Assembly (NCBI RefSeq): GCF_002078875.1
Contig: NC_034412.1
Location: 27,534,133-27,598,132 of the forward strand
Source: Numida meleagris
Taxonomy: Eukaryota; Chordata; Aves; Galliformes; Numididae
Direction: 5' to 3'
Length of the DNA: 64,000 bases
Of this stretch, positions 12,049-26,000 are shown piece by piece. The position numbers and the translations under genes were made by a program. Position 1 is the first letter of the stretch; each line of letters opens with the position of its first letter. The notes under the pieces were generated by a model. That model saw only the letters and a list, made by a program, of their open reading frames with translations. It had not been told where the DNA came from and did no database searches.

Positions 12049-15000
12049 TTGAAACAGAACTGCTAAGCATACATTGCAGTGTACCTTTGACTATGGGGTT
12101 CTTACAACAAATCTGTCTCACTGATGTGAAAGACTGGAAAAGATTATTTCAGAACTCTGAGAACTCAAGTTTAGCATAGAATGGCATTTTTCTTCCCTGA
12201 TTCTTTGTTAGTTCTCAGTATCACCAAGAGACAATAAACCCATTACACGGAAAAGCAAAAAAAGAAGGAAGAAAGAATGATAGAAGAAAAAACAATACAT
12301 CCCTCATCTTGACTTTTCATCTTCAAGAAAACACCCTTTCATTTGTGTTCATTGAAAAATCTCTGAAAATAGTTTATTCTTAACTTTCGAGGTCAGAATC
12401 AGAATTGTTTAGCAGTTATGAATCCTAAGACTAGCTATGCACAGTTGAACCTTTGTCCCTTTTTTTGCAATTTTGGTATATCTCTCTGTACAATGAAAAT
12501 TAGTTTGGAGAACAGCAGTTCCATAGAAGACAGTGAGAGCAGACACATTCCACCACTCATCTAAACTGCATATATTTTAACTTCACGTGGTGTAAAAGAA
12601 TAGAAGCCTTACAGTCTGGAAAATTGTTTGACCCTGAAAGGCTTCTCCTTTGTACTTGTCCAAAAGAAGAGGAAAATTATTACATTCTCAGCCTCTGACT
12701 GTGCTGCCTGGTGCTTGGATGAACACTTAAAATCTGAATTTAAAAAGTCAACTGTTAAGACTTCATCTAAAATCCCAGAACTATGTCGGGTATCTGCAGT
12801 TCTTATTTGTCTTTTCAGAAATAAAAACTACATTTTTTCATAATATAAATTTTGTGTTGAACTTACCGCACAACTTAAGTGGCTATTTCTTCTCTAAAAT
12901 GTACTACCAAGACCACAGTTCTCCTTAAAATAATGCTATTTTTATATCTGAAAGAATTTGAAATTTCACTGTTTGGATAACTTTCTTCCATATTTTAACT
13001 TCATGTATAACCTACTTGCATAGTTTTTATCTGAGTTTTTTACTGTACGACAACTTTTATTTACAATTTGACTTTTCTGTTTATTTAAAATAATGGTGGA
13101 TATATTGAGTTTTCAGCTGTCAGAAGCTTTTTAACAAATCATAACATCTGAATATGTGAATGACTACATTTAGCATGCTTTTATTAAATAAGTGCACAGG
13201 ATGTTACATAAAACAGTATTTTACACAGGAATTGGAGGGAGGTGGGCTTCAGCAATTTCAGGGTCAAATGACAGATGAATCAAGCGATACAGTCAACGCT
13301 ACACAAAAATATTTCTCATAGGAAGCTGCCCTAAAGATTTTAAGCATGAATAAAATGGAATTAAGAAATATATAAAAATCTGAGAATTCAACAAATATAC
13401 CTCTTATAGAGCCCCTGAGTACAAGTAACTTTTAGACTTCTGTGTTTTTCTGCTAACGCTGGCTGGAAGAGTGCAAATAAAGTTCTACTTTCATTTTCCA
13501 GACAACTTACGTATTTCTGAAAACTTTGGAATTGTTGGGGTGAGGCCAGAGATGGGAAGTCTCAGACATCTATTAACAATAACTACCACATCAAACATCC
13601 TATGAATACAAATAGATAATTTACAGCTACTTGATCCATGTAAATAGCTACTGTGTTTTCTTTTTTTCTGGGGTACATATTTCACTAATTAGCAATGAGT
13701 TTCACCTGCTATTTTATCATTAAACTGATGATTATTGTGGGATCCTTGTATGTTACTCTCCGTCAGCCTGAGATTTGCCTTAAGAGTTGAGGAGGAACAA
13801 ATTTAAAGATGTGGAAAAAGAAAATGGTTATTTCCTATTTCTAAATATACATTAAGTTCTTCAAATTAAGATCTGCCTTTCTGATTCTCATGAAGCTGTC
13901 ATCTTACTTTCTACCCCATTTCCAGAGCAATCATGGATCTGATACGCACTGCAGTTTTCTTGCTGTCGACTTCTCTCCATTTATTTCAGAAATGTTTAGA
14001 TAAATTATTATTCACAAGAGGATTCTTTTATCCAATGACAAATTTGCTTCTCAAAACTCTCGGGTGAGAAACACTGCTGGAACAGCTGTTCCTTCTGAAG
14101 TGGCAGTTGGATGGCAGCTGAAATACCTTAGGGCATCTCTCTTGCCCCATTTAGGTATGGGAATCAAGACCATACGGTCATTCCTTTAGCAAAGCAACCT
14201 GCTCTGCTCCACGTAATTTGTACTTTGTGTTACTGTTCTATCATCTTCCTTCCATGGAATTTCCAAAACAATTGTTATACTGAAAACCTCTTTCTAACAA
14301 TATTCACTCTTGTATTCAGCTTGCAACTCTCCATACAGAAATATGTGGCTGTGATTTATCCATCTTATGACGGTATACATATTCTTCAAGCTAACTCTCA
14401 TCTCTAGGGGAAAAAAAAAAACCAAAAAAAGATACTGTCCAGACCAGAATTGCAAAGTAGAAAGATTTGATCACAGCTTTCTACTGAAACTTAGAAAGCA
14501 TAAATATGAAATATTTTATTCAATTAAAGATTATTTTGCTTTGTAAAATAAACAACACAACTAAAAATGTGGTTATTGAATACATTTGGCACAAGGCAAT
14601 CAAACACAATTTCAGTCTGCTCAGTAGAACAACTGGGTGTTAATCACCTAGCCTTAAAACTTTCTCACTGTCTCAGAAGAGGTTTATGCTGCAAGTTAGT
14701 TAAATCACTATTATGTTATAAGGTAGTTAAATCAATATTTTACTTATGGACAAAATACCATGAAATTATATATTACCTCTTTACTTGGCATAGGATATTG
14801 ATTTCACAGAATTAAACTGTGTGTACGTTTCTCATTCTGGTGACTGATGCCAAATAATTTTCAATATTTCTATTGCGCTCAAACCGTCAAATAGTATTGA
14901 CAACTTGGAAGGGATTCAAACACATATTGGAGGTAGATGGTCTTTTATAAACTGAATATCCAATCTGTTTGAACTTTAACCATCACTAGCAATTGCAACA

Positions 15001-16690
15001 TAAATTCTTCTTTAATCAAAGGCACCTTTGAACTGATAAACATCAGAACTCATACATTAGCTTCAACATACATATGCACAAATTACAGGTATTGATGGCA
15101 TCCGTTTCTGACACACATCGCCTACTTTATCTCAAAACTAATGACGGCATTATACACATTAAGTAAAAAGGGAAACTGCTTTGAAAATAATAATTTTAAT
15201 TTACTCTGCTGCTAAGCCACCAGGAAACAATAAGTTTTGCAGAGTGGGGAAAATACTGCTTATATATTCTCATTTCTTTGAAAGGGTGTGTAAAAAAGTA
15301 GTATACCAATTCCTTGGTTAAAAAAAAAAACAAAAACAACCAAGCAAACCAAAACCAAAGAAAGTTACATGAAAAGTTCACCAAATTACCACAGCTATCC
15401 CTCTCGATGAGCTAATTCCTGAGATGGAGATCATTTTTTACAATTCTTGAGAAAAAGCAATGTGAGCCTCTATCTTCCTTTTCTCTCCTTTTCTTTCTTA
15501 ATGATTTTCACTCTTCTACTTTTCAGCATCTCCTGTAAAACAAACTAAATCTGGGTTCTGACACCTTCCTTATAAATATGCAATCATGATTAATGTATCG
15601 TAGAATAATTTATTTCAAAGTTTATTGTGGTTTCTAAATCCTCTCAGCATATCATTGGTAGTGTAATTTTTATTCTTTGTCTGGTTCTTCATTTGAAATT
15701 GATGAACTAAAAGAGATACTGCTACTGTAAGAATTTAGCAAATATATACTAAACAGTATTTTACATCTCCCCATGATGTAAGTTTAACAAATAGAGATTG
15801 AAAAAATATTGTATTATACACAACCGGTTCCAAATGTGATACAGTAACTATATACAGAATATAAAATATGTAAACCATTAAACCATTGTTTATATGCTGA
15901 GTTAAAATATATACCTAAATATGAAAATACCCCACTTAAAAGTGTGCAAGCTTAAAATTAGTTTTACTTTCAAAGAAATTGTTTCCAGAATTCCTGACAT
16001 TTATGCTATTGATTTATGTTACTAAAAGGTGTCCAGCCAAGATATTCAGCATTAACAATTGAGACATAACTCATTTGAAAATACAGCCATTGTATCCAAA
16101 TAAACTGATTTAATCGGTTTAATACATCTATGCAGTGTAATAAATAAAAGCTAAATGAAATTTTAAATACCAGCTAGAATTGTGTTCCTACTAGCTTTTT
16201 CTTAAAGGATACATTAGAAATTAACTCGCCTTTATTTAAAAGGTCTTTTTAACATCAGACGGAATAGTACTGTGTACCCTCATGATACATCAGTCTTTTT
16301 CATGTACTATTAATATGAGGAAGAAAAAAAACCAGGAAACTGTATTCAGTTGTCTGCTTTGTATGAATCAGGAAAACAGCCTAAGTTCTATAATCATATT
16401 CAGTGTCATTAATAGGTTGGTAATATAGCTACAGTAATAAATATAAACCATGCCTCATTGACTGTGACTTTGAGCACTTCATTGTATGTGCTGGTGGATA
16501 TACATACCTGTCAGGAAAGAACATACAGCTACCCTTCTTAAAATGCTTTCAACTACCATTATGGTTTCATGGCAGAAAGGTATCTGCAAACAGGGTAATT
16601 TTAATATAAACTTTAAGAATTATTATATTATGACATGCATTCTAGGTATAAATATATACACACATAACGACAATTATACTTTGAACAAGT
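12049..16690. other. FSTL5 intron 1, AT-rich unique DNA
   Basis: This is long AT-rich sequence with short A/T runs and no recognisable repeat family, exon or RNA gene. Small open frames are of chance length and composition. Confidence 0.5.
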
Positions 16691-17830
16691 AGCAGCAGCT
16701 TTAGCCAGGTGTATGCCTTCTCCCATCAGGAACAGCCCCTTTACCATACCACAGATCTGTGCACCCACATCCTCATGCTCAACCTCCTTCCTCAAAAACT
16801 CCACAGCAACCAAGACGTCCAAGCTGCCCACACTGCCACAGCAAACCCAAGGTTCTTACAGAGGAGGCAGAGTACCAGACTCTCTCTATTAATACAGCCA
16901 CAATCTGTAACTAGCACAGTTTGTCCTCTTTAAAACACTTTGGGGAAAGCAGATCTGTGTGAGGACGGCAGCTCCCACCACCAGGTCCTGCTGCCAGCTT
17001 TCACTAAAGCACACGCCAAGCTGTCACCCGGCAGTTCTCCTGCAGATGCAGCAGCCATATTCTGAGCCATGCTCCGAAGTTGTGAGCTGACAACAACGTA
17101 CAGCAGGCTTGGGGCTTGCAACTGCGAAAGGCAGTGCTGCCAGGGCAGCCAGCAACTCATGTATCTACGCACCAATCTGTTCTGTCTCTCAGCAGCTACA
17201 TTACGCTTTCACACCCTCTTTGTCCTCCATCCACTGAAAAAGGCTGGCACGGTCGTTTTGACATAGCCAGCAATGCTGCTGATAGTTCATGTGCTGAAAC
17301 ACACCATAAGGGAAATTATTTTTGTTGTTAAATCTCATGACAAGGTTTCAACATACTGGATGGATCCTGCCTTCTGCTGACTCCTGTCCATCACTCCCTT
17401 ACTTTTCTCTATTTAAATTGCAAAACTATCAGGCTGCACACATGGAAGGTGGAGTGCAGACCCTCTCAGTCCTGGTTCGGTACTATTATGCTTGGTCTTT
17501 CCATAGACATGAAAAACACTTCAGGTGGCTCTGAAATATATCCCCCAGGGCACATCTATGGCAAGTAGCCAGCACAAAGGCCAGGTGTTCCTTGTCTTTT
17601 GCTGTTGCTCTCTCTGCCTTCATGCTGCTTTCACTGTCAGGTGCTGGTGGGTGAGGGCAGGAGCTCTGGCACTAAGCATCCTGGGGAGAATGGGACTAAG
17701 AAGCTCCCAGGGCTGGGAACACACTCTGGAAGAGCTTTGCTGGAATAGAACTGAAAGTCTTACAGGCAGCAGTTGTAAACAAGTAGCTTCAGTGTGCCTG
17801 GGGCATATCGTAAAGGCCCCAAATAACAGA
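16690..17830. other. Unexplained GC-richer segment in intron 1
   Basis: This stretch of about 1.1 kb is visibly richer in C and G (many CAGC, CTGC and CCAG words) than the AT-rich DNA on both sides. I do not recognise it as CR1 or LTR. Short open frames on both strands (for example 17525-17833 plus, 16930-17175 minus) have no known domain. It could be an old unrecognised repeat, a conserved non-coding element or a transcribed non-coding exon. Confidence 0.35.
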
Positions 17831-20800
17831 TAAGTAGATGCAGTGAGGATGCATCTCTTTGGTGCAGTTCTTGACAGCAGCAGAACAGCAATGTAGACTT
17901 GGGTAGATGGGCTACTCGGTAATTACTAAAACAGGACACTACCCGTGGGGATATACAGCAGTGTGAACACTGCAAACAAAATAAGAAGCTTCAATTTACT
18001 AGATTAAATCTTTGCTGCTAAATTCATGCTCTGATTTAGCACTATCATTTTAAGTTTCTTTATTTAATGGCTGCCACCAGATTTCTTACTATCAGTGACC
18101 CAGGTTCAAATGAACTGCAGTGAAATGAGAAACAGCAAATTTAAACCTTTTTCATCATGTTCTTAACCCAATCTCACAACTGCAATCTCACAATTTCTTT
18201 ACTTTTATAGAAAGGAGAAGAAAATGAAGGAACTATTTCTCACATATCTCACAGATGCTTTTTACAATAGTACAGAGCTGTACCTGGTAATCTAATTTTT
18301 TTCCTAACTCTTCGGGATCAGTCTCAGGAAACTGGTAGATTTACTGTCACCAGTGCATATAATGACTACTTTGTGGAAGTCATAATGTCAGCCTTCTCCC
18401 TTATTCATAACATCTTCCTTCTCCCCTCATTAAGAAAGCTTGTTACTGCTGTTTTTTCAGTATTCTAGAGGACCAATGTTTATCATTGTGGAAGGCACTG
18501 AACTGATGGGAATTCAACTGCTTTATGTTATATAATCAAATATATAAAATCTACCAGCTTTGAGCTCAGATAAATATTTTGGTACTGTTAACATATTATT
18601 GAACTTTCTTTACGATTTCTCAATCATGAAGAAAAGATTTAAGTAAGATGTAACACACTGTAGTGTAACCATTGTGCTCTGTTCATGCTACGAAAGAGAA
18701 ATAAAAAAATATGAAAAACAAAATATTTATTCTTAAATAAATTTCTGCAAACGTTAACTAAATGTAAAAAGACAACATCTGTTGACATTTCCGTAACAAA
18801 TTGTTAAGCTAAGTGTTGAGGATACATGTCATCCTAGACAAGGCAAAATGGCCATTCATGATGTAAACTGTTTTAAAACAGGTGAGCTGGTAAATTAAAG
18901 AATGAAATTCCTCCTCCATATTTGCTATGATTTGCTAATCTACCATTCCTTTTTATCTCTGCTATCTATGAAGTTTGCTTTGCTGAAGTGCTGTAACCAA
19001 CAGAGATGGGCCTCAGATATGCTACCCTGTGAAGGGAATATTTCAGTAACTCAAATGGTTTTTGAGATCTCCACCAATTTAAAGTCAACCTGCCAGGAGT
19101 CTGTGGCTCCAGGCCACCATGAAAGTGTCTAAGATTGGAACAGGCAGGTTTTTTCTTACCTCTACTGGCATTTGAAGAAGAGGAAAAAATAAAATAAAAT
19201 AAAATAAACTGAAGGACTAAGCAAGGAATCCAGATGCTAAAAAACATGCATGTGAAGAGAGAAGATAGGTAGGTTAGGGAAACATAAGTAGTGACTCAGC
19301 GGTCTTCAAAGCATTAAAGATAACTATTAGAAGTGGGATTTGACAGAGAGGGGACTATGATACTCAAGGAACCATGAGCTCCTTGCCTCCTGAAACGCAG
19401 GCAAACAACACAAAAGCATACTAGGTTAAAGAGAAATGGGATAGATGTGCTCTTGGGTGATGGAGAGGATTACACACAGCATTACCCTCATAGGATACAC
19501 CACATTTCAATATCATTGGATCTAGCCACAGTTCAATCAGTCACTGAGACAGACAATACTGCAGCTATTTAAATGATTTCTTGTAGCTGAGGGCAGTTTG
19601 TCCTCATCAACACTGAACCAAAAATACATTTGCCCTCCAGCACCCAGTCTCAGTGTCCTCATTACTGTAATTAAGTCAACTACAGATGAAATCCTGACCT
19701 AATTGAAAATAATTCTAAAATAATCTTTTATTAAGTTAGGTACAGTATTTTACCCTGTTATAGGACTTAGGGATGATGCAAGTTCACAAGGAAGAAACAA
19801 AACTCTAAAATAATTGTATTTAATAAATAAAAGGAAATTTCAAGTTGTTCATTATTGTCTTTAAAAAAAGCATGTATCTAAACTTACAGATCCACAGAAG
19901 TATACAAATAATTGAAAGTGTTCTGTACTTTACTAGCTGAAATGGCTATACATATCTTTTTCTTCTCTTTTTTTAATTTACATCTGCTGTGGGGTTTTTT
20001 TTTTTTTTTTGTCACTCTTCTGCTTTGCAGTGACTTGCTTTCTATTTTACCACAACAAAGGCCAACCTTTTTTCATGAGCTTGAATTCAGCGTAGTCAGA
20101 AAGAAGTACAGAAAACTGCAGTTGTTCTGTCAGTCAAGAGCTTTCTTAGATCTGTCAGCTGAGGAAATGTCCAGAAGCCATCAGCTTAGCTGCATTCTTT
20201 GGGAATACTACCAGAACAAGTTTGAAGACATGCCTTTGACCCCAATTTGAAACAAATCTCTGGTATCTACTAGACTGACTGTTTCACTTGGACATGAAAT
20301 TCCATGTGATTAAAATAAGATCCTTCTCTTCTTACATGAAATGAATAGACAGAGCAGGGTATGAAGCAAACACATGCAGTTCTGAGGTTTTGAAGAAAAA
20401 AGGCCACCCTGGACTGTCATATTTGATGAAAGGAATTATTATTTTTTTGAACTGAGAGCTTTGTCATTTATCTTCCACTATTTAAAGCAAATTTATTCTA
20501 TCATTATAGTTGTTTCTAATATTTGATTGAACTGCAGTCTTCTTTAAATTTCACAGAGACATTCCTACTAAAATAATGTATTTCTCTTATGATCAGAATC
20601 TTCATTTTCTACTATGTTTTAACTGTCTGATATTATTTAAAAGTATTTTATAGTGCTCTAATGCATCTACTAGACAAAAGCCTTCCAAATGGATGCTGGA
20701 AATCGTACTGCCAGTAAAATAGAAAACCTACAATGTCCTGATGACCTTGTAGTAAAATTGATTGTAAAACAGGATTTTCAATAATTCATTAGTTACAAAA

Positions 20801-22078
20801 AGTAATTTCTAAGAAGAATGGAATAGGTTTGTTACAAAACAAACGTTTAAGGAGGTACCAGTAGGTAGTGATAAAATGGTCAGTATGTAGAAGGAATGAA
20901 ATAGGTCTCTCTCCTAACATCGCCATTTTTTTAATGTAATATATTAAGAAGAACTTGCGTTCATTTGTTGAACTAAAACACACCTACACAGGAAAAAAAA
21001 AAACAGCAGAATAAAAATGTTATTAGAAATACAGAACAAAAAATTGCATGTGACTAAGTTTTGACCATATACAGCACCAGGAAGGACCAAGAATTGCCTC
21101 TTAACAGAAAAAAACCCTATACTTCAACAAGAAATTCAAGCTCAGGTGGCTTAGGTACGACCATCAGCAGACACCATGTGTCTATATTCAAGAGGACCCC
21201 ATCTCCTCACATAAGTTTATCCCTCTGAAACTGTGACTTCATTTAATCTCTCCACCTCCCTGAGAGGTATTTATGCCCCTTTTTTCATCCCACCCTGCCA
21301 CCATTCCCAGTTATTGAGTTAACCACACAGATGGTGGGACCATCTTGGACACCTTTGTGAAGCACAGCAGTCTCTGACATGGAGCCAAGAGACACAGCTG
21401 AACATTGCAGCATGTTCTTACTGATCAGCCATAAATACTGATCACATAATTGGTGGCAAATGTCAAAGTCCTGCAGCTTACTCGAACTCCTCACAGGCCC
21501 TTTATTGATGAATCAGTTACTGTTGGCACGAATGCATCCACATTAGTGACTCAGGTAAGCATCCCTACACAGTCAGAATCTAAAGAGCTTCTCCTACCTC
21601 TGTCCATATTCTGAAGTCTGAGATTGACAACCCTACAATAATTTGAAACTTTTACTGTAATCCAGACTATGTTTTCTGCAAACCAAAATCAAAACAGAGG
21701 ATTTAAAAAAAAAGTCTTTTTGAAAGTCAGATAGCCATTTTGTGAGAGAGTATGTATGCAGAAAAGTTTTTCGTCTTGTTCAACAACACGCAGTGCAATC
21801 TGAGAACTATTATGTTTAGACTCTTGCAGATCTTAGGTGACTACTAAGCAAAGAGCCTCAGTGGAGGCTACTCAGATGAACTGAAGCCTCTTTTTAGTCA
21901 TTAATTAAACACTCTCATATTAATCAACCTTATATAATCATTCTCACTCGCTGAAAATCTCTCATTGTTGCCCATGTGGAAAAGCTGGATTACCTCACTT
22001 AGACCGATGGAAAAATTCACCCTTCTTTTCTCCTCCATCATCTTAAGCATACAATTGAATGAATTAGGCAATCTGTAT
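17831..22078. other. FSTL5 intron 1, AT-rich unique DNA
   Basis: This is AT-rich sequence. It includes a short (AAAAT)4 microsatellite at 19186-19205 and a T16 run near 19995-20010. No gene is recognisable. The 112-codon open frame at 19912-20250 crosses the T run and resembles no family I know. Confidence 0.5.
19184..19208. repeat. (AAAAT)4 microsatellite
   Basis: Four perfect AAAAT pentamers with an A-rich lead-in. Confidence 0.85.
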
Positions 22079-22145
22079 TGAATCATAGAATCATTTGTGT
22101 TGGAAAAGACCATTAAGTCTAACCAACAACCTAATAATACAAGAG
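22079..22145 (-). mobile_element. CR1 3'-end scrap
   Basis: The wording GAATCATAGAATCATTTGTGTTGGAAAAGACC, read here in overlapping pieces, is the reverse complement of a CR1 tail followed by the GGTCTTTTCCAAC motif of the 3' UTR. Only about 65 bases remain. Confidence 0.75.
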
Positions 22146-22837
22146 TGTTGTAGTATTTAAACAATCCAAAAATTATTCCTTTTTTCCAAAATTACTCATC
22201 TTCTTTGAACATCTTGCATGAAAAAAGAAAGAAAGATTGGGTCAGGTGTTCATTTTGCCCCAGTTTTGTCTGCTTTAAAAGCATAAAGGAGATGCAAATT
22301 TAGAAAGGGGGATATCTAAAAAATTACTTCAAAAGAACCATTTTGCAGAAAGCTAAGCAAAACCCTTCCCAGAATATCTTTTTTTTCCATAATGGGACAT
22401 CAGAAACATGCCTGGGAGTATAAGCGTAACTATAACACTGTTTGCTCTCCTCCTTCTAGAATAAGCAACCTCCTTCTAGAATAATATTCCCATAAGACTA
22501 CCATCACCCAGTTGAATTTATGCCATAGGGACAAAATATCCCACCAGAAGCCCCAACAGGAAATCATACAACTATGTCCCCTGGAGGAAAAATAAATAAA
22601 TTAAAAAGGCAAAGAAAATAAAAGAAAAAAAGTAGTTACATGCAGTTCAGGGACTAAAGTGAGACGACTGCTCTGTTCTGTTCCACTTGTATCTTGGATA
22701 ATCATTTCTATGACCTACTATATGTCCATGTCAACATGCAAGTTTAATTCGTTTTTTAAGAATTTTGAAGAAAGCTGATTTGTTCACTTTGGCTGCAGTT
22801 CCATGTGAGGTTTAAGCTGATCTCGGGCCATGATTCA
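22146..22837. other. Intronic spacer with a short direct duplication
   Basis: This is AT-rich non-coding DNA. At about 22449-22487 the words CCTCCTTCTAGAATAA and ACCTCCTTCTAGAATAA repeat in tandem about 22 bases apart. Otherwise I see nothing. Confidence 0.5.
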
Positions 22838-23012
22838 CCAAAAGAGTGGTCAGGCACTGGAACGGGCTGCCCAGGAAGGTGGCGGAGTCACCAACACTGG
22901 AGTTGTTCAAGGAACGTTTAGACGTTGTGTTGAGGGACATGGTTTAGTGAGAACCATTGGTGATAGACGGTTGGACTGGATGATCTTTTCCAGCCTTGGT
23001 GACTCTATGATC
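22838..23012 (+). mobile_element. CR1 3' fragment (about 175 bp)
   Basis: This is the 3' coding end and UTR of a CR1: GAGTGGTCAGGCACTGGAAC, GGGCTGCCCAGGAAGGTGG, GTTGTGTTGAGGGACATGG, then TTGGACTGGATGATCTTTTCC. The terminal octamers are decayed (GACTCTATGATC). It corresponds to the [14 protein letters not shown] region of the longer copies. Confidence 0.85.
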
Positions 23013-26000
23013 GGAATGAAAATCCCATTCAATTTCCAAATGAAAACTAGTTGAGGGGAAGGGCAGGGAGGGAAAATTCATTTTTTTGCCGGAGCATCTC
23101 CCTGTTCCAGCTCACCACCTACTCATATGAGCACTGCTGTTCAATAGAAGATAGACCAAGGGGTCAAAAGAATGGGAAGGATACCAGTGGACCCAACACA
23201 GTTCAATTTATACCCTTCTAGAAATTCACTTTTAGTTTTACTAACACCAACTCTTCGTTAAGTCTTATGTTGAGGGAAAGCTTTTTTTCTTTCCCTCTTT
23301 TTATTTTCAAAGGAAAATCTGGCTAATACATTCTAATCTTAATTCCAGTACATGCTGCTTCATATTTTTTTAGCATTTTAATGAAGCCTTTTTTTCTCAG
23401 TTTTAGGTCTAGACAAAGTGGTCTTCAAATAAAACAGTTGAGTAATTACATTGTTTGCACAGTTTTTTGCATGACACCACTTTTCTCAATATCTTCAGAC
23501 AACACTAGAAAAACATCTTCATTTTCACTAGACAAAGACTGTTTTTAAATCATCCCAACAGTTCAATTTAGTGATTGTCTAAAAAATGATGGGTTAATAT
23601 AGTATAGTATTTTTATCTTTCATTTTTCTAACAGGTATCAGAATTCAATATGGACTTATCTATTTAGATACTCTGTAAAAATGCATAGCTTATTCTCTCA
23701 TTCACTGCTTTTCTTGCCCTATTATTTCAAAGTAAGCATAATAAACTTTAAATTATTGTACTTAAAATATAATTGAAATGCTGTTTAAACAAGCTTAGTA
23801 TATGGGCATCTGTCTAATACTGTTGTGATTATAAGCTTGACCCTGAAAACCGCAGCAACAAGAAAGACTTTTCTCCTTTTGAGATGGTGTGAATTATCTC
23901 AACAGAAGTAATAGACTTCCATCCTGCAAATGACTTCTGCAAAGTTTTATTTTCACAATGTGGCACTAGGTTATCTTGAAGTTGTAAGCATCCCTTCTAA
24001 AGCAGCATTCTAGGTGTTGAGTTTTACTATTATTATTCTGTTACGTAACAAAGGGATATTAATGTTGGTCATAACTGCACTTGGTAAGCAGCTAGTAATT
24101 CATCAGGCTTCCTTGGTAATATAGACTTTTACCTTTAATATTCTTCTGTTGTTAGTGTTGCCCAGAGTCTGATTTAATAATAGTTCCTACAGATGGCCAG
24201 AAATAGCATGCATGCAAGGATAGTAGGAAGCAAACTGCAAAACAATGACATAGTCCTCATTACAGAAGTGTTCTTCTAATTATTAGGTGTGGAGCTGCAC
24301 ATATGGTGCCTGATTTACCCTCATATTTTCTCTCATGTAAACCTGCTATGACAAAAATAATGTAATGTACCAGTTTTCAGTTAGTCAGGGAGCACGGGTA
24401 TTTTTTTTCTTTTTCCACAAGTAGTTACACAACTTTTTCCATCTGAAACTGTGAGAAAGAACAGTAGTCACAATGTCACAATCGTAGATACCAAGGACTT
24501 CCTTCCTTTGTGTGTTTAAAGAAAATAGCTACCTCATTATTGTTCTCCTTTTTTTTTCCTTCTGTTTTAGGATTATTTCATTAAATGTTTTGGGTTGTTG
24601 TTTTTTTTTTTTTCCCCCTCTCTCTGCAGATGCTACAGTACCCAGCAGACATGAGCAGGTTTTCTACTTAGATATGCCAAAGGCTTCTGCCTTCTGCCTA
24701 GCTATTTTACACTAAAATTTATTTCCTGCTGAAGAGAAAAATGACAATCTCATATCATGGAGTGAGAGAAATAAAATTTTCCATCCATTAAATATTTTTT
24801 CCAAGGATATTTCCTTGAAATTGTCAAGTTTTTTATTAATTTTTATACATAATTCCTTTACTTCTGCCTCCTTTTCCACTCTGCTCTTTAAGTCCAGTTT
24901 ACAGATTCTGCACCTTCATTTATAAGCAGCTATGAGGCTTCCTCTGAGCATGGATTTATAGTAGCACAAGCCAAAATGAGTAGCAGGATTCTTACTATCC
25001 AGCTCCTGGAAAGCATAGCCTTTTCTCTTTTGGTCTCTGTATCTTGAAAATCTTGAAAGATTAGGCAAGCTCAAAAATGTACTGAATGAGAAATTTGTGG
25101 ATAGCACACTCCTAAAATGTACTTGTTCATTTCTGAAAACACAAAGATATCATTTTTTCACAAGGATAACACCAGCAATTATTTTTTCTGGCTTTCTAAA
25201 GGAGAATTAAATTCTGCATTTAATTTACTATGAGGGAGCCCTCTTCTAGACTGTTTCTCAATTTACGCTTATTAACAGATCTCAGATTTAATACATTTGC
25301 CTAGACACACAATTTTCAATTTGAAGTTTCAACTCTAAAGCCTCACTTTTGTCATTCATCTTTGTAAATTAACTTAACCTTCACTTCACATCGCATATGG
25401 AGTCATCTTTTGCATTCTGTGTTGACTGAATGGAGTCTGCCTTCTCTGTGCCTCAGTTTAACTTAGTCAAATGAGGTTTTTTAAGTTGTTAAGTTTTACA
25501 GTTGTCATCTTCTATTCCATATAAGACTTCCAACATATTGGAAACTGTTAAATATACTAGTCCTATTGCAAAAAAAAAAAAATGCTCTATTCAGGAAGAG
25601 GACATTTATGAAGTAAATGAGTAGCAAAAGGAGTGAGAAAAAATAATGTAAAAGATAACATAGGAAAACAGAAGGCTATAATTACTGCTGGACATAAATG
25701 CCAGAAATAAAAGAAAATCATGCATTATATCCAACTCACACCAATAATTCTGATGCAATTATCACAGGATTGTGATAGAGTGGATTCCTCAGACACTAGT
25801 CAAAAGCAGTGAAAAATTCATAATGGTTATTGGCTTACAAACCTAGTTTACATGCAGAACAAAATAAGCTAAGGAGCTCCTTGTCTCTAAATTCTCACTG
25901 ACAGGTGTGATAACAATAACTCTTTTCAGGAAATGGCATTCCTTCTCACCATCCCAAAATACCCACATCTTGTAGATCAACAGGCTTTCCAAAAGGTCAC

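Noticed and set aside
19912..20250. 112-codon open frame starting in a T-rich tract
   Set aside because: A poly-Phe run produced by the T homopolymer suggests chance, and no family was recognised.
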